Of a stretch of 64,000 bases of DNA, positions 8,645 to 17,694 are shown in pieces. The notes beneath the pieces were generated by a model, which worked only from the letters and a program-made list of their open reading frames with translations, did not search any database and was not told the origin of the DNA. Numbering within the stretch: the first letter of the stretch is position 1; each line of letters begins with the position of its first letter. This DNA is from Phycisphaeraceae bacterium (GTDB lineage: Bacteria; Planctomycetota; Phycisphaerae; Phycisphaerales; UBA1924). The stretch lies in the NCBI GenBank assembly GCA_020639135.1, contig JACKHE010000005.1, forward strand, positions 217,617 through 281,616, read 5' to 3'. A program made the translations under genes and the position numbers.

Positions 8645-10417
8645 TCAGAGCTCGATCTTGTCGGTGCCCATGGAGCCGTGATCGTCCATGCCGCCTCGGG
8701 TCGGCGCGGGCGCGCCGGGCATGCCGGAATCGCCGCCGCTCTCGCGAGCCGCACGCTCCTCCTCGACGGAGCCCCACTGGGCGCGCTTGAGGGAGAGGCC
8801 GATCTTGCGGTCGCCGGTATCGACGCGGAGGATCTTGACATCGACCTCCTCGCCGGCCTTGACGACGTCCTGCGGGTTCTCGACCTTGTGATCGGCGAGC
8901 TCGGAGACGTGCAGCAGGCCCTCGAGGTCCTCCTCGAGCTCGACGAAGACGCCGAAGTTGGTGATCTTCGTGACCTTGCCGCGGACGACCATGCCGGGCT
9001 GGTAGGCGCCGGGGATGGCGTTCTCCCAGGGGTCCTCGGTGAGCTGCTTGAGGCCGAGGCTGATGCGCTGCTTGTCCTGATCAACCTCGAGGATGACGCA
9101 CTTGACCTCCTGACCCTTCTGGAGCATCTCGTTGGGGTGCGCGACCTTGCGGGTCCAGGAGAGATCGGAGATGTGGAGCAGGCCGTCGATGCCGGGCTCG
9201 ATCTCGACGAAGGCGCCGTAGTTGGCGAGGTTGCGGACCTTGCCCTCGATGACGGTTCCGGCGGGGTACTTCTCGGAGACGAGCTCCCAGGGGTTGACCT
9301 CGACCTGCTTCATCCCGAGGGAGATCTCCTGCTTGTCCTTGTCGATCTCCAGGACGACGACCTCGACCTCCTGGCCGGGCTCGACGATCTCGGAGGGATG
9401 GTTGACGCGGCGCGTCCAGGACATCTCGGAGATGTGAACGAGGCCCTCGATGCCCTCCTCGATCTTCACGAAGGCGCCGTAGGACATGATGTTGACGACG
9501 GCGCCCTTGACGCGGCAGCCGACGGGGTACTTCGCCTCGATCTCCTCCCAGGGGCTGGTCTCCTTCTGCTTGAGGCCCAGCGCGATCTTCTCGCGGTCGT
9601 AGTCGATGTTGAGGATCTTGACCTCGATCTTCTCGCCGATCTTGACAATCTCGGAGGGGTGGTTGACCCGGCCCCAGGACATGTCGGTGATGTGCAGGAG
9701 GCCGTCGATGCCGCCCAGGTCAACGAACGCGCCGAAGTCGGCGATGTTCTTGACCGTGCCGACGACCAGGTCGCCCTGGTTGACCTTGTCGAGGAGCTTC
9801 TTCTTGGCGGCGTCGCGCTCGGCCTCGATGAGCTTGCGGCGCGAGACGACGATGTTGCGCCGCTGCTCGTCGATCTTGAGGATCTCGGCGCGGACGTCGC
9901 GGCCGATGAAGTCGCCGACATCGCCGGGGCGGCGGATGTCCACCTGCGAGGCGGGCAGGAACGCAGGGACGCCGATGTCCACGAGCAGGCCGCCCTTGAT
10001 CTTGCGCAGGACCTTGCCGGTGACGACGTCGCCCTCCTTGGCGGTCTCGACGAGCTTGTTCCAGTTGATGAGGCGCTCGGCCTTGCGCTTGGAGAGCTTG
10101 ATCAGGCCGCCGTCGCCCTCGAGGGACTCGAGCAGGACCTTGACCTTGTCGCCCGGCTTGACCTGGGTGAGGTCGTCGAACTCGTTCTTGGGGATGAGGC
10201 CCTCGGACTTGAGTCCGACCTCGACGACGACATCGTCGCCGGCCATGCCGACCACGGTGCCGTCAAGCATCGCGCCGATCTCGAGATCGGAGATGGCGCC
10301 GGTGAGCAGGGATTCCATGTCGCCGCCGGCGACCGAATCGCCGAAGGCGTCCTTCAGGAGGGCCATCGCCTCGTCGTCGGCAAAGCCGAGCGACGCAATC
10401 AGGGTTTCGTCAATCAT
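8645..10417 (-). CDS. rpsA: 30S ribosomal protein S1
   Basis: RNA-binding ribosomal protein that holds mRNA on the 30S subunit. It has 590 residues from ATG 10417 (MIDETLIASLGFADDEA); the same frame runs on upstream but into the mutY region. Six S1 domains can be read in order: DLEIGAMLDGTVVG, KEGDVVTGKVLRKIKGG, NQGDLVVGTVKNIADFGAFV, PVGCRVKGAVVNIMSYGAFV, PAGTVIEGKVRNLANYGAFV and QPGMVVRGKVTKITNFGVFV. Domains 3-6 share the FGAFV-G-(E/D)GL-H-S signature, while 1 and 2 are diverged ribosome-docking domains as in other S1 proteins. A clear intrinsic terminator follows. The Shine-Dalgarno is weak, as is common for rpsA. Confidence 0.95.
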   Translation of the reverse strand: MIDETLIASLGFADDEAMALLKDAFGDSVAGGDMESLLTGAISDLEIGAMLDGTVVGMAGDDVVVEVGLKSEGLIPKNEFDDLTQVKPGDKVKVLLESLEGDGGLIKLSKRKAERLINWNKLVETAKEGDVVTGKVLRKIKGGLLVDIGVPAFLPASQVDIRRPGDVGDFIGRDVRAEILKIDEQRRNIVVSRRKLIEAERDAAKKKLLDKVNQGDLVVGTVKNIADFGAFVDLGGIDGLLHITDMSWGRVNHPSEIVKIGEKIEVKILNIDYDREKIALGLKQKETSPWEEIEAKYPVGCRVKGAVVNIMSYGAFVKIEEGIEGLVHISEMSWTRRVNHPSEIVEPGQEVEVVVLEIDKDKQEISLGMKQVEVNPWELVSEKYPAGTVIEGKVRNLANYGAFVEIEPGIDGLLHISDLSWTRKVAHPNEMLQKGQEVKCVILEVDQDKQRISLGLKQLTEDPWENAIPGAYQPGMVVRGKVTKITNFGVFVELEEDLEGLLHVSELADHKVENPQDVVKAGEEVDVKILRVDTGDRKIGLSLKRAQWGSVEEERAARESGGDSGMPGAPAPTRGGMDDHGSMGTDKIEL

Positions 10418-10571
10418 GTGAGTTGTGATCCCGGAGTCCGTGGCCGCCGTGCGTCGGGCGCCTCGAACCCATGTTGTCCGGTGGGATGCCGGGCCCCTCA
10501 GGGGCGGTTTGGGGTGAACCGATCCGATCGCCGGTCGGCGCCGCGCGCCTGGGAAGCCGGTGAGGCCAAGT
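10418..10571 (-). other. rpsA leader / intergenic
   Basis: 154 bases between the mutY stop and the rpsA ATG. No clear promoter or conserved leader is recognised. Confidence 0.3.
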
Positions 10572-11696
10572 CTAGCCCCGGGATCCGGAGCGTCCACCGC
10601 CTGTGGGGCTGTTTGTGCCGACGGGATCGCTCCCCTGCAAGATCCGCATCTGGGGCCGCGCCAGGGCCAGACCCTCGATTTCCGCGGCGCTGACCCAGCG
10701 CTGATCCGGTCGCCGGCGTTTCGGGGGCGGCGCGGCGTACACGGTGAACCGGAAGATCCGGTGCGTGGTCTTGTGCTCGAACTCGGCGATCCGGCGCGCC
10801 CGCCCGCCGCCGGTGAGCGCATCGATCGATGCCCGCGTCGGGGTTTTCCCCTCGCGCTCGATCGTCGGCGCCTGCCACAGGCCTGCCCACATGCCGCCGT
10901 CACCCCGGCGTTCGACCAGCAGCCGTCCTTTCGCATCGCGCATCACCACGCTCGCGGCGTGGACGACCTGCTGCGACGGGCGAGGCTTGGGCCGGGGGAT
11001 ATCGCCCTGCTTCCCCTCACGGTGCGCGACGCAGCTCGACCGGACGGGACAGGCGTCGCAGCCGGGGGATCGCGGCGTGCAGATGTTGGCGCCGAGCTCC
11101 ATCAGGCCCTCATTCAGCAGCGCCGGAGACGTCGCGGCTCGGACGAGGTCCTCGGCGCGCGCCCAGAGGCGGTGGATCGTCGCGCTCGCGGTGGGGGGGA
11201 GATCCGCGCCGTCGAGGCGCAGCAGCACGCGCGCGACGTTGCCATCGACGATCGGCGCCGGTTCGTCGTACACGATGCTCGCGATCGAGCCCGCCGTGTA
11301 GCGCCCCACGCCCGGCAGCCGGCGCAGCGCGCTGGCGTCTCTCGGCACGATTCCCCCGTGCTCGCGGACGACGGCCCGGGCCGCGGCGTGGAGGTTCTTC
11401 GCCCGGCGGTAATACCCGAGCCCCGACCACTGCGCGAGGACGTCGTGCTCGTCGGCTTCGGCGAGGGACTCGATCGTCGGGAAGCGTTGGATGAAGGGGG
11501 GGAAGCGCTCGGCGATACGGGAGGCCTGGGTCTGGAGGAGCATCGCCTCGCTGACCAGGGCGTAGTAGCCGTCCCGGGGGGTGGTCCGCCACGGCAGGTC
11601 CCGGGCGCTGGCCTGGAACCAGCGTTCGATCCCCCGAGCGATCGCCCGGTCGCGGCTCGCTGATGTGTCGGGCTTCCGGGCTCGGTGGGGGGGCAT
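10572..11696 (-). CDS. mutY: A/G-specific adenine glycosylase
   Basis: Base-excision glycosylase that removes adenine paired with 8-oxoguanine. 374 residues from ATG 11696 (MPPHRARKPDTSASR). Visible are the catalytic Glu in VSEAMLLQTQASR (most MutY read MLQQTQ), the helix-hairpin-helix LPGVGRYTAGSIAS, the catalytic Asp in IVDGNVARVL, and the [4Fe-4S] ligands in CTPRSPGCDACPVRSSC with exact C-x6-C-x2-C-x5-C spacing. A C-terminal NUDIX-like domain for 8-oxoG recognition starts near VVHAASVVMRDAKGRLLVE. It precedes rpsA on the same strand by 154 bases. Confidence 0.93.
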   Translation of the reverse strand: MPPHRARKPDTSASRDRAIARGIERWFQASARDLPWRTTPRDGYYALVSEAMLLQTQASRIAERFPPFIQRFPTIESLAEADEHDVLAQWSGLGYYRRAKNLHAAARAVVREHGGIVPRDASALRRLPGVGRYTAGSIASIVYDEPAPIVDGNVARVLLRLDGADLPPTASATIHRLWARAEDLVRAATSPALLNEGLMELGANICTPRSPGCDACPVRSSCVAHREGKQGDIPRPKPRPSQQVVHAASVVMRDAKGRLLVERRGDGGMWAGLWQAPTIEREGKTPTRASIDALTGGGRARRIAEFEHKTTHRIFRFTVYAAPPPKRRRPDQRWVSAAEIEGLALARPQMRILQGSDPVGTNSPTGGGRSGSRG

Positions 11697-12035
11697 GCGG
11701 GTGGTTGTACCTGAAACCGGCCGGAATCGCGGTTGCAGGGGCGGAGTTTCGGATTCTGGATCTTGTGCGGGGGCGCCGGGGCTCCTACTATGGAGGCGGT
11801 TCGATCCGGCGCCCTCACGGAGCGAGTGCGCCATGGCTGTAAGATCAATCACACAAGCGATTTGAAGCAAGCATAAGGCGAACAGCCCGCCTTCCCAGGA
11901 CTGCCCTGATCGCCGGGGCGCGTCCGGTCGGATGGTTCGCGCCGGTCTCCGACGCCGTGCCAGCGCACGAGTGATACGGAGCCCGACGCCTGTCATCCGG
12001 AACCGGCGCGACTCGGATCAGCGCCGACAGCACCG
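11697..12035 (+). other. 339-base leader region of the helicase gene
   Basis: No gene longer than about 10 codons. It contains the possible promoter at 11763-11791, a small frame at 11833 (MAVRSITQAI), and is AT-richer around 11850-11880. If that promoter is used, the helicase mRNA has a leader of about 240 bases, as is typical for cold-shock RNA helicases (inference). Confidence 0.35.
11763..11791 (+). promoter_or_regulatory. possible sigma70-type promoter of the DEAD-box helicase
   Basis: TTGTGC at 11763-11768 and TACTAT at 11786-11791 with a 17-base spacer. The match is partial. Confidence 0.4.
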
Positions 12036-13748
12036 ATGGCACAAGAAACCAGCGCCGCCACCATGTCCGAGGACGTGACGAAGCATCCCATGAACGAATC
12101 CGACAGCGAAGGGGGCGAATCCAGGCCCAAGCGCCGTCGCCGCCGAGGCAAGAAGAAGACCAGCGGCGCCGAATCAACCGGCGTCCCTTCAACTGGCGCC
12201 GACAACGAACACACCGAGGATCACACCTCTCGCGATGACGGCGAGAGCAACGGCGCACGCCGTGGCGGCAAGAAGCGCAGCCGGCGCTCGCGTCGTGGCA
12301 AGCGCAGCGAGGCGCCCCCGCAGGACGAGGGCGACGATCGGAGCGAGGCGCCCCGCAAGCGGTCGGCGCCATCGACGAGCGCCAAGGCTCAGGAGATCTT
12401 CGCCGACCAGACGTTCGCCGACCTGGGCATCCGCTCGAGCGTGCTCAAGGGTCTCGAGGCGATGGGCTTCGAGCGTCCGACCAAGGTGCAGGCGGCGATC
12501 CTGCCCCCGTTCCTCGAGGGCAAGGACATCCTGGGCCAGGCGAAGACCGGCTCGGGCAAGACCGCCGCGTTCGGCATCCCGGTGATCAACAACGCGACGC
12601 GGGACCTGCCGTTCCAGACGATCATCCTCTGCCCGACGCGAGAGCTGGCGATTCAGCTGGCGCGGGAGATCAACGAGATCGCCCACTTCACCCCGATCAA
12701 CGCCGTCCCGGTGTACGGGGGGCAGGCGATCAACACGCAGGCCGCTCGGCTGGCCAAGAACCCCGAGATCGTCGTCGCGACGCCCGGCCGCTACATGGAC
12801 ATGGTCGAGCGCGGCTACGTCCACCTGAACAACGTCAAGTTCGTGGTGCTCGACGAGGTGGACCGGATGCTGGACATCGGGTTCCGCGAGGACATCCGCA
12901 AGATCCTGGGACGGATCAAGACCGAGCACCAGACGCTCTTCGTGTCGGCGACGCTCAGCGACGAGATCGAGCGTCTGGCGCGCACACACATGAAGAACGA
13001 CGCGGAGAAGATCGTCACAGTCGCCGGGTCGCTGACCGTCTCGATGGTCGAGCAGCACTACCTGACCGTCGAGCCCTGGGACAAGCGCAGCCTGCTGCTG
13101 CACCTGCTCCGCCACGAGGAGCCGGCGCTGACGGTCGTCTTCTGCCGCACCAAGGCGACGGTTGACAAGCTCACGTCCTACCTCTCCGACAAGGGCATCG
13201 ACGCGCACGCGATTCACGGCGACATGTACCAGGGCAAGCGCAACGCGGTGATGAACAAGCTCCGCGACGGCGAGCTCGGCGTGCTCGTCGCCTCCGACCT
13301 CGCGGCGCGCGGGCTTGATGTCGATGGCATCTCGCACGTCGTCAACTACGACCTGCCCGAGGACCCCGAGGTGTACATCCACCGCATCGGCCGCACGGCG
13401 CGCGCCGGCCGCGAGGGCGTCGCCTGGTCGCTCGTCTCCCCCGATCAGGGCCCGCTCCTGACGGCGATCGAGCAACTCGCCAACACCGAGATCCCGCTGA
13501 TGGACTACCCCGACTTCAAGCCGGGCCCGGTCCCCGAGCGCATCGTCGCCGAGCGCACCCGCGAGGCTCAGGAGGTCGAGGCGATGCGCAAGCCAAGCCG
13601 CTTCGAGGAGCCCTCGGCGCCAGCCGCCCCGGGCGCGGACTCGGAGGTCAGCGTCAAGGACGATGCCAAGAAGTTTCCCGACGGGATCGTCCCCAAGGCG
13701 ATGCCCACCAAGCGCATCCGCGGCAAGGTCCGCACGCACCGGAGCTGA
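12036..13748 (+). CDS. DEAD-box RNA helicase
   Basis: ATP-dependent RNA helicase, 570 residues. A basic, disordered N-terminus of about 120 residues (KRRRRRGKKK, then GGKKRSRRSRRGKR) probably binds RNA. The helicase core has the Q motif (FADLGIRS, then FERPTKVQ), Walker A AKTGSGKT, Ia PTRELAIQ, motif II DEVD instead of DEAD, motif III SAT, motif V ARGLDVDG and motif VI HRIGRTARAGR. The DEVD variant keeps the acidic residues needed for Mg-ATP. The C-terminal tail is short and basic. It resembles the RhlE/CshA-type enzymes rather than DbpA. Start choice: the first ATG has no Shine-Dalgarno, and ATGs at 12063 and 12090 are alternatives. Confidence 0.93.
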   Translation: MAQETSAATMSEDVTKHPMNESDSEGGESRPKRRRRRGKKKTSGAESTGVPSTGADNEHTEDHTSRDDGESNGARRGGKKRSRRSRRGKRSEAPPQDEGDDRSEAPRKRSAPSTSAKAQEIFADQTFADLGIRSSVLKGLEAMGFERPTKVQAAILPPFLEGKDILGQAKTGSGKTAAFGIPVINNATRDLPFQTIILCPTRELAIQLAREINEIAHFTPINAVPVYGGQAINTQAARLAKNPEIVVATPGRYMDMVERGYVHLNNVKFVVLDEVDRMLDIGFREDIRKILGRIKTEHQTLFVSATLSDEIERLARTHMKNDAEKIVTVAGSLTVSMVEQHYLTVEPWDKRSLLLHLLRHEEPALTVVFCRTKATVDKLTSYLSDKGIDAHAIHGDMYQGKRNAVMNKLRDGELGVLVASDLAARGLDVDGISHVVNYDLPEDPEVYIHRIGRTARAGREGVAWSLVSPDQGPLLTAIEQLANTEIPLMDYPDFKPGPVPERIVAERTREAQEVEAMRKPSRFEEPSAPAAPGADSEVSVKDDAKKFPDGIVPKAMPTKRIRGKVRTHRS

Positions 13749-13776
13749 TCGACGATTTCAGGTTGATCGCGGTTGG

Positions 13777-14184
13777 TTACGCGGAGAGCGCCATCTCGCC
13801 GGCGTCATCGTACGCAATGGCGATGCGCATCCGGGAGGGGTCGTCCGAGGCCATGGTCCGCACGACCTTGCCGGGAACCAGCTCCGACATGGGCACGATG
13901 AAGCGGTCGCCGAAGCCGATGGTCAGCTGCAACTCGTCCTCGGAGGCGACCTCGGTTGGCGCATCGACCTCGACGAGCACGCCGCCCGCGGAGATGTTGA
14001 GCGTCTGGCCCGCGAGAAACCGACCCGACGCCGGGCAGAAGAGCTTGGCCGGTCGGGTCAGATCATGCCGGACGTGCTGCCGGCGGTCCCGATCGTCGAG
14101 CGGCGGCGGCGGTGGCTCGATGACCACGGAGCGCGTCCGGGGACGTTTCAGAGTGGTGGCGTTGGGATCAGAAGCGGGCATCAC
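13777..14184 (-). CDS. PilZ-domain protein (cyclic-di-GMP binding)
   Basis: 135 residues, nearly all one PilZ domain. The two c-di-GMP motifs are visible: RRQHVRHDL (RxxxR, preceded by a flexible PPPPPLDDRD stretch) and NISAGGVLVEV (the D/NxSxxG motif). It is therefore a probable c-di-GMP receptor. No partner gene adjoins it: it converges with the helicase and is divergent from kdsC. The second Met (one codon in) is an equally likely start. Confidence 0.88.
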   Translation of the reverse strand: MMPASDPNATTLKRPRTRSVVIEPPPPPLDDRDRRQHVRHDLTRPAKLFCPASGRFLAGQTLNISAGGVLVEVDAPTEVASEDELQLTIGFGDRFIVPMSELVPGKVVRTMASDDPSRMRIAIAYDDAGEMALSA

Positions 14185-14337
14185 GAGCCTCCGGGAGGTG
14201 TCGGACCGGCTTTGTATCGGGCCAATACCGGGCTGGGTTTGCCGATGGGCGGGCTTTGCGCGTTGAAACGGGTGTTATCTCGGACGTTGGGTGCATCCCG
14301 TGGATCCGTCATGGTCCCCAGCCGGGCATTCGTGGCG

Positions 14338-14343
14338 TAGGGT
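14338..14343 (+). promoter_or_regulatory. -10-like box, leaderless type, kdsC
   Basis: TAGGGT, 6 bases before the ATG at 14350. There is no Shine-Dalgarno. Confidence 0.35.
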
Positions 14344-14349
14344 TGGCCC

Positions 14350-14862
14350 ATGTGCCGCCAGGCAGCAATCGAGTCGCTCCGCGGGATCGCGCCCATCCAG
14401 GCTGTGGTGAGCGACGTGGACGGCGTCCTGACGGACGGGCGGATCGGCCTGTCCTCGGATGGCGCTACGATCCGTTCCTTCAACATGAAGGACGGCATGG
14501 GGACCGGCCTGCTCCGCGAGGCGGGCGTCAAGGTGGGCTGGTGCAGCGCCGGTGTCGATGACGGGGTCATCCGCCGGCGCGGTGAGCACCTCAATGTGGA
14601 CGCGATCGACGTGGGGCACGGCGACAAGGGGGAGCGGTTCGCGGCAATCTGCGCGAGCCTGGGGGTGGCCCCGGATCGTGTGGTCTACATCGGCGACGAC
14701 ATCAATGACCTGCCGGCAATGGCGATGGCGGGGCTGAGCGCCTGTCCCGCCGACGCGGTTGAGTCGGTGCGCACGCGGGTGGACCTCGTGCTGTCGATGC
14801 GGGGGGGCATGGGGTGTTTCCGGGAGCTGGTGGAGCTGATCCTCGCGTCGCGGGGCGGCTGA
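14350..14862 (+). CDS. kdsC: KdsC-type HAD phosphatase (KDO-8-phosphate phosphatase)
   Basis: Small C0-type HAD phosphatase of 170 residues, the KdsC size. Nucleophile and acid are Asp22 and Asp24 in VVSDVDGVLTDGRI. The second motif is GWCSAG. The Mg-binding motif is YIGDDINDLPAM, and the KdsC-like phrase SFNMKDGMG is present. The family removes phosphate from 3-deoxy-manno-octulosonate 8-phosphate in LPS core synthesis. The next genes (HldE-like, glycosyltransferase) fit an envelope-sugar cluster. Related phosphatases act on sialic acid or KDN phosphate, so the exact sugar is inferred. Confidence 0.82.
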   Translation: MCRQAAIESLRGIAPIQAVVSDVDGVLTDGRIGLSSDGATIRSFNMKDGMGTGLLREAGVKVGWCSAGVDDGVIRRRGEHLNVDAIDVGHGDKGERFAAICASLGVAPDRVVYIGDDINDLPAMAMAGLSACPADAVESVRTRVDLVLSMRGGMGCFRELVELILASRGG

Positions 14863-14923
14863 GCCGGCGATCGCGGCGCCGTTTTCCGGTCTCCGGGGCG
14901 GATCCGTCGATAACTCGGGGACG

Positions 14924-16555
14924 ATGACCACCCCCTGCGGCGACTCCCCGAAGATCCTGACCCTGGCCGGGTTGCGGGCCGTCCGGGCGGATCTTGCGTC
15001 CGCGGGCAGGCGCCTGGTGCAGTGCCACGGTTGCTTCGACATCGTGCACCCTGGGCACGTGCGGCACCTCCAGCAGGCGAAGCGGCTGGGCGATGCGCTG
15101 CTGGTGACGGTCACCGCCGACGCCGGGGTGGGCAAGGGGCCGGGCAGGCCCCTCTTCAGCGACGACCTGCGCGCCGAGAGCCTGGCGGCGCTGGACTGCG
15201 TGGATTTCGTGCATGTCGATCACCACCCCACGGCGGCGGACCTGCTCGCCGAGACGAGGCCCGACGTGTACATCAAGGGCCGGGAGTACGAGACGAACCT
15301 GGACCCGCGCTTTGCGCGCGAGCGGGAGGTGGTCGAATCGTTCGGCGGGCGGGTGGTCTTCTCCTCGGGCGACGTGGTCTTCAGCTCCACGGCGCTGATC
15401 GACTCGATGGAGAGCGAGGGGCAGACGCAGCACAACCAGATCCGCCGGCTTCTGACGAGGCACGGGATCACGCACGCGTCGATCCCGGAGACACTCGCGT
15501 CGTTCCGGGGGCGCCGCGTCGCGGTCATCGGCGAGTGCATCACAGACACGTACCACTTCTGCGACCGCCCGGACATCGCCGGCGAGAGCCCCATCATGAC
15601 GCTGCGCCCGCTCGAGACGCGCTCGTACGACGGGGGCGCCGCGATCATCGCCCGGCACCTGGCGGCGCTGGGCGCGCGCCCGGTGCTGGTGACCGGACAC
15701 CCCGCGACGCGGCAGGCGGCGGCGCTGCGGCGGCGGCTCGACGACCAGGGCGTCGAAACCAGATGGGTGCTGACCGGGCACGAGCTCGTCGAGAAGCAGC
15801 GCTACCTGGTCGGGCAGCAGAAGGTGATGAAGGTGGACCTGTGCGCCCAGACAGAGCTCGACGCGTCGCAGCAGCGTGAGCTGCTCGACCTCGCCGAGGA
15901 CGCGTGCGGGGGCTGCGAGGCGGCGATCATCGCCGACTTCGGGCAGGGGCTGCTCACCGGCGAGATGATCCGCAGGCTGTGCCTGGCGGTGCGCGAGAAG
16001 GTGAACGTCCTCACCGGCGACGTGAGCGGGCGGCGGTCGAGCCTTGCGAACTTCCGCGGCGCCGACGCGCTGTGCCCCAGCGAGCCCGAGCTGCGCGACG
16101 CGACGCACGACCACGCGTCCGGGTTGAGCGCCGTGGCGTGGGGGCTGATGCGCACGACGAGATCGAATGGGGCGATCGTGACGATGGGCGCCGAGGGGCT
16201 GATCGCCTTCGAGCGGCTCCCGGAGATCGAATCCGACGAGGGCGACTGGCGGTCGCGGATCGTCGGTGAGCACGTCCCGGCGCTGTGCCCGGCGCCGATC
16301 GATGCGCTGGGCTGCGGCGACGCGATGCTCGCGGTGGTGACGCTGGGGCTCGCCTCCGGGCTGACGCTCAGCCACAGCGCGACGCTCGGCGCCGTCGCCG
16401 CGGCGCAGCAGGCGCGCCGGATCGGCAACGTCGTCGTCGGCTCCGATGAGCTGCGGGGCGGGCTGGAGCGCCTGTGCGAGACGCGCCTGGCGACGGTCCG
16501 GCTCCCCGCGCGTGGGGCGCAGCTCGCGGCGCCCGCCTTGTCGCCGGTCGGCTGA
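14924..16555 (+). CDS. HldE-like fusion, nucleotidyltransferase-PfkB kinase (reversed order)
   Basis: 543 residues with two domains. The N-terminal cytidylyltransferase-like domain has GCFDIVHPGHVRHLQQ (about 36-51) and the family phrase ADAGVGKGPGRP. The second domain is a PfkB sugar kinase with an N-terminal AVIGECITDTYHF and the active-site loop IDALGCGDAML, catalytic Asp466. E. coli HldE has the kinase first and the adenylyltransferase last; here the order is reversed. The likely role is activation of an ADP-heptose-type sugar for LPS core. Cys replaces the usual Ala in the kinase D--GAGD motif. It follows kdsC by 61 bases and precedes a glycosyltransferase by 17. Confidence 0.8.
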   Translation: MTTPCGDSPKILTLAGLRAVRADLASAGRRLVQCHGCFDIVHPGHVRHLQQAKRLGDALLVTVTADAGVGKGPGRPLFSDDLRAESLAALDCVDFVHVDHHPTAADLLAETRPDVYIKGREYETNLDPRFAREREVVESFGGRVVFSSGDVVFSSTALIDSMESEGQTQHNQIRRLLTRHGITHASIPETLASFRGRRVAVIGECITDTYHFCDRPDIAGESPIMTLRPLETRSYDGGAAIIARHLAALGARPVLVTGHPATRQAAALRRRLDDQGVETRWVLTGHELVEKQRYLVGQQKVMKVDLCAQTELDASQQRELLDLAEDACGGCEAAIIADFGQGLLTGEMIRRLCLAVREKVNVLTGDVSGRRSSLANFRGADALCPSEPELRDATHDHASGLSAVAWGLMRTTRSNGAIVTMGAEGLIAFERLPEIESDEGDWRSRIVGEHVPALCPAPIDALGCGDAMLAVVTLGLASGLTLSHSATLGAVAAAQQARRIGNVVVGSDELRGGLERLCETRLATVRLPARGAQLAAPALSPVG

Positions 16556-16572
16556 AACGAGCACACGCACCG

Positions 16573-17694
16573 ATGCCAGGCGTCGCCTTCGTCATCCCGA
16601 CTCGCAACCGTCCCCGGGAGTTGGCGCGCACGCTCGGAGCGATCGGTGCGCTGTGCCTCGATCGCGTCCCTGGCGGCGCGGAGGTCGTCATCGCCGACAA
16701 CGGCTCGGATCCGCCCGCACGGGCGCCGTCGATGCTCGCCAACGGCGCGCCTGCCCGGGTGATCCGCCTGGGCGCCAACGAGGGCGCCGCGGCGAGGAAC
16801 ATCGCGGCGGAGGCGACCGACGCCGACTGGCTGGTGATGCTCGACGACGACTCGCACCCGACCGACAATGGGCTGTTCGACGCGATTGCTGACGCGCCGG
16901 AAGATGTCGCGGCGATCGGGGCGGAGATATTCCTTCTCAATGGCCGGCGCGAGGCGGGGGGGCTCCCGGAGGTCTTCGTCGGCTGCGGCGTGGCGATCCG
17001 GCGCGGCGCGTTCCGTCGCGCGGGAGGGTACGACCCGTCATTCGGTTTCTACGCCGAGGAGTACGACCTTTCGGCGAAACTGATCCTGGACGGATGCCGG
17101 GTCATCCACGACCGCCGGTTCCGGGTGTTGCACGAGAAGTCGCTGACACAGCGCAGCATGGACACGATCTGCCGGCGGCTGGTGCGCAACAACGCGTGGG
17201 TTGCGGCGCGCTATGCGCCGCCGGGCTCCAGGCGGCCGGCGATCCGCCGCGATGTCCTGCGCTACGCGCGCATCGCGGTGCGCGAGGACGCGATGGCCGG
17301 CTACGGCCGCGGCTTCGCCGAGATGCTCGCCACGCTCGGGCGGCAGCCGAGACGGACGATGCGCCTGGATCTCTGGGAGCGCTTCATCGGCGTCAGCGCT
17401 GTGCGAAACACGCTGAGTGCGTGCGTGACGCTGCGTGATGATCCGGTCGTGTGCGTCGTCTCTCGCGGCAAGAACGACTGGGTCGTTGCTCAGGTCATCC
17501 GCGAGTTGGGCCTGCGCACGACCCCGAACCCGGGGCGCGCGGACGCCGTGATCGTCGGGACATGCTCGCCCGGGCCGATGCTCGACGCCGCACGGGCGTG
17601 GCGCGCCGGCGGCGCGACGGTCGTCGAGCCCTGGTCGTTCAGCGAGCCGGGGCCGGCGCTGTCCGGTCGGCGTGCTCTTACACTGGCGTCATGA
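16573..17694 (+). CDS. family 2 glycosyltransferase
   Basis: GT-A fold glycosyltransferase, 373 residues from ATG 16573 (MPGVAFVIPTRNRPREL). Visible are the N-terminal strand AFVIPTRNR, VVIADNGSDPP, the donor-side GANEGAAARNIAAE and the metal-binding acidic cluster VMLDDDSHP (Asp91-93). The acceptor region has GYDPSFGFYAEEYDLS, with the ED-type catalytic pair. The C-terminal 150 residues (DDPVVCVVSRGKNDWVVAQV) look like a second alpha/beta domain of unclear use. It lies 17 bases after the HldE-like gene and overlaps ispE by ATGA. It may be an LPS core or O-chain transferase; the donor is unknown. Confidence 0.85.
   Translation: MPGVAFVIPTRNRPRELARTLGAIGALCLDRVPGGAEVVIADNGSDPPARAPSMLANGAPARVIRLGANEGAAARNIAAEATDADWLVMLDDDSHPTDNGLFDAIADAPEDVAAIGAEIFLLNGRREAGGLPEVFVGCGVAIRRGAFRRAGGYDPSFGFYAEEYDLSAKLILDGCRVIHDRRFRVLHEKSLTQRSMDTICRRLVRNNAWVAARYAPPGSRRPAIRRDVLRYARIAVREDAMAGYGRGFAEMLATLGRQPRRTMRLDLWERFIGVSAVRNTLSACVTLRDDPVVCVVSRGKNDWVVAQVIRELGLRTTPNPGRADAVIVGTCSPGPMLDAARAWRAGGATVVEPWSFSEPGPALSGRRALTLAS
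17679..17684 (+). promoter_or_regulatory. -10-like box, leaderless type, ispE
   Basis: TACACT inside the end of the glycosyltransferase gene, 6 bases before the ispE ATG at 17691. Confidence 0.35.
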
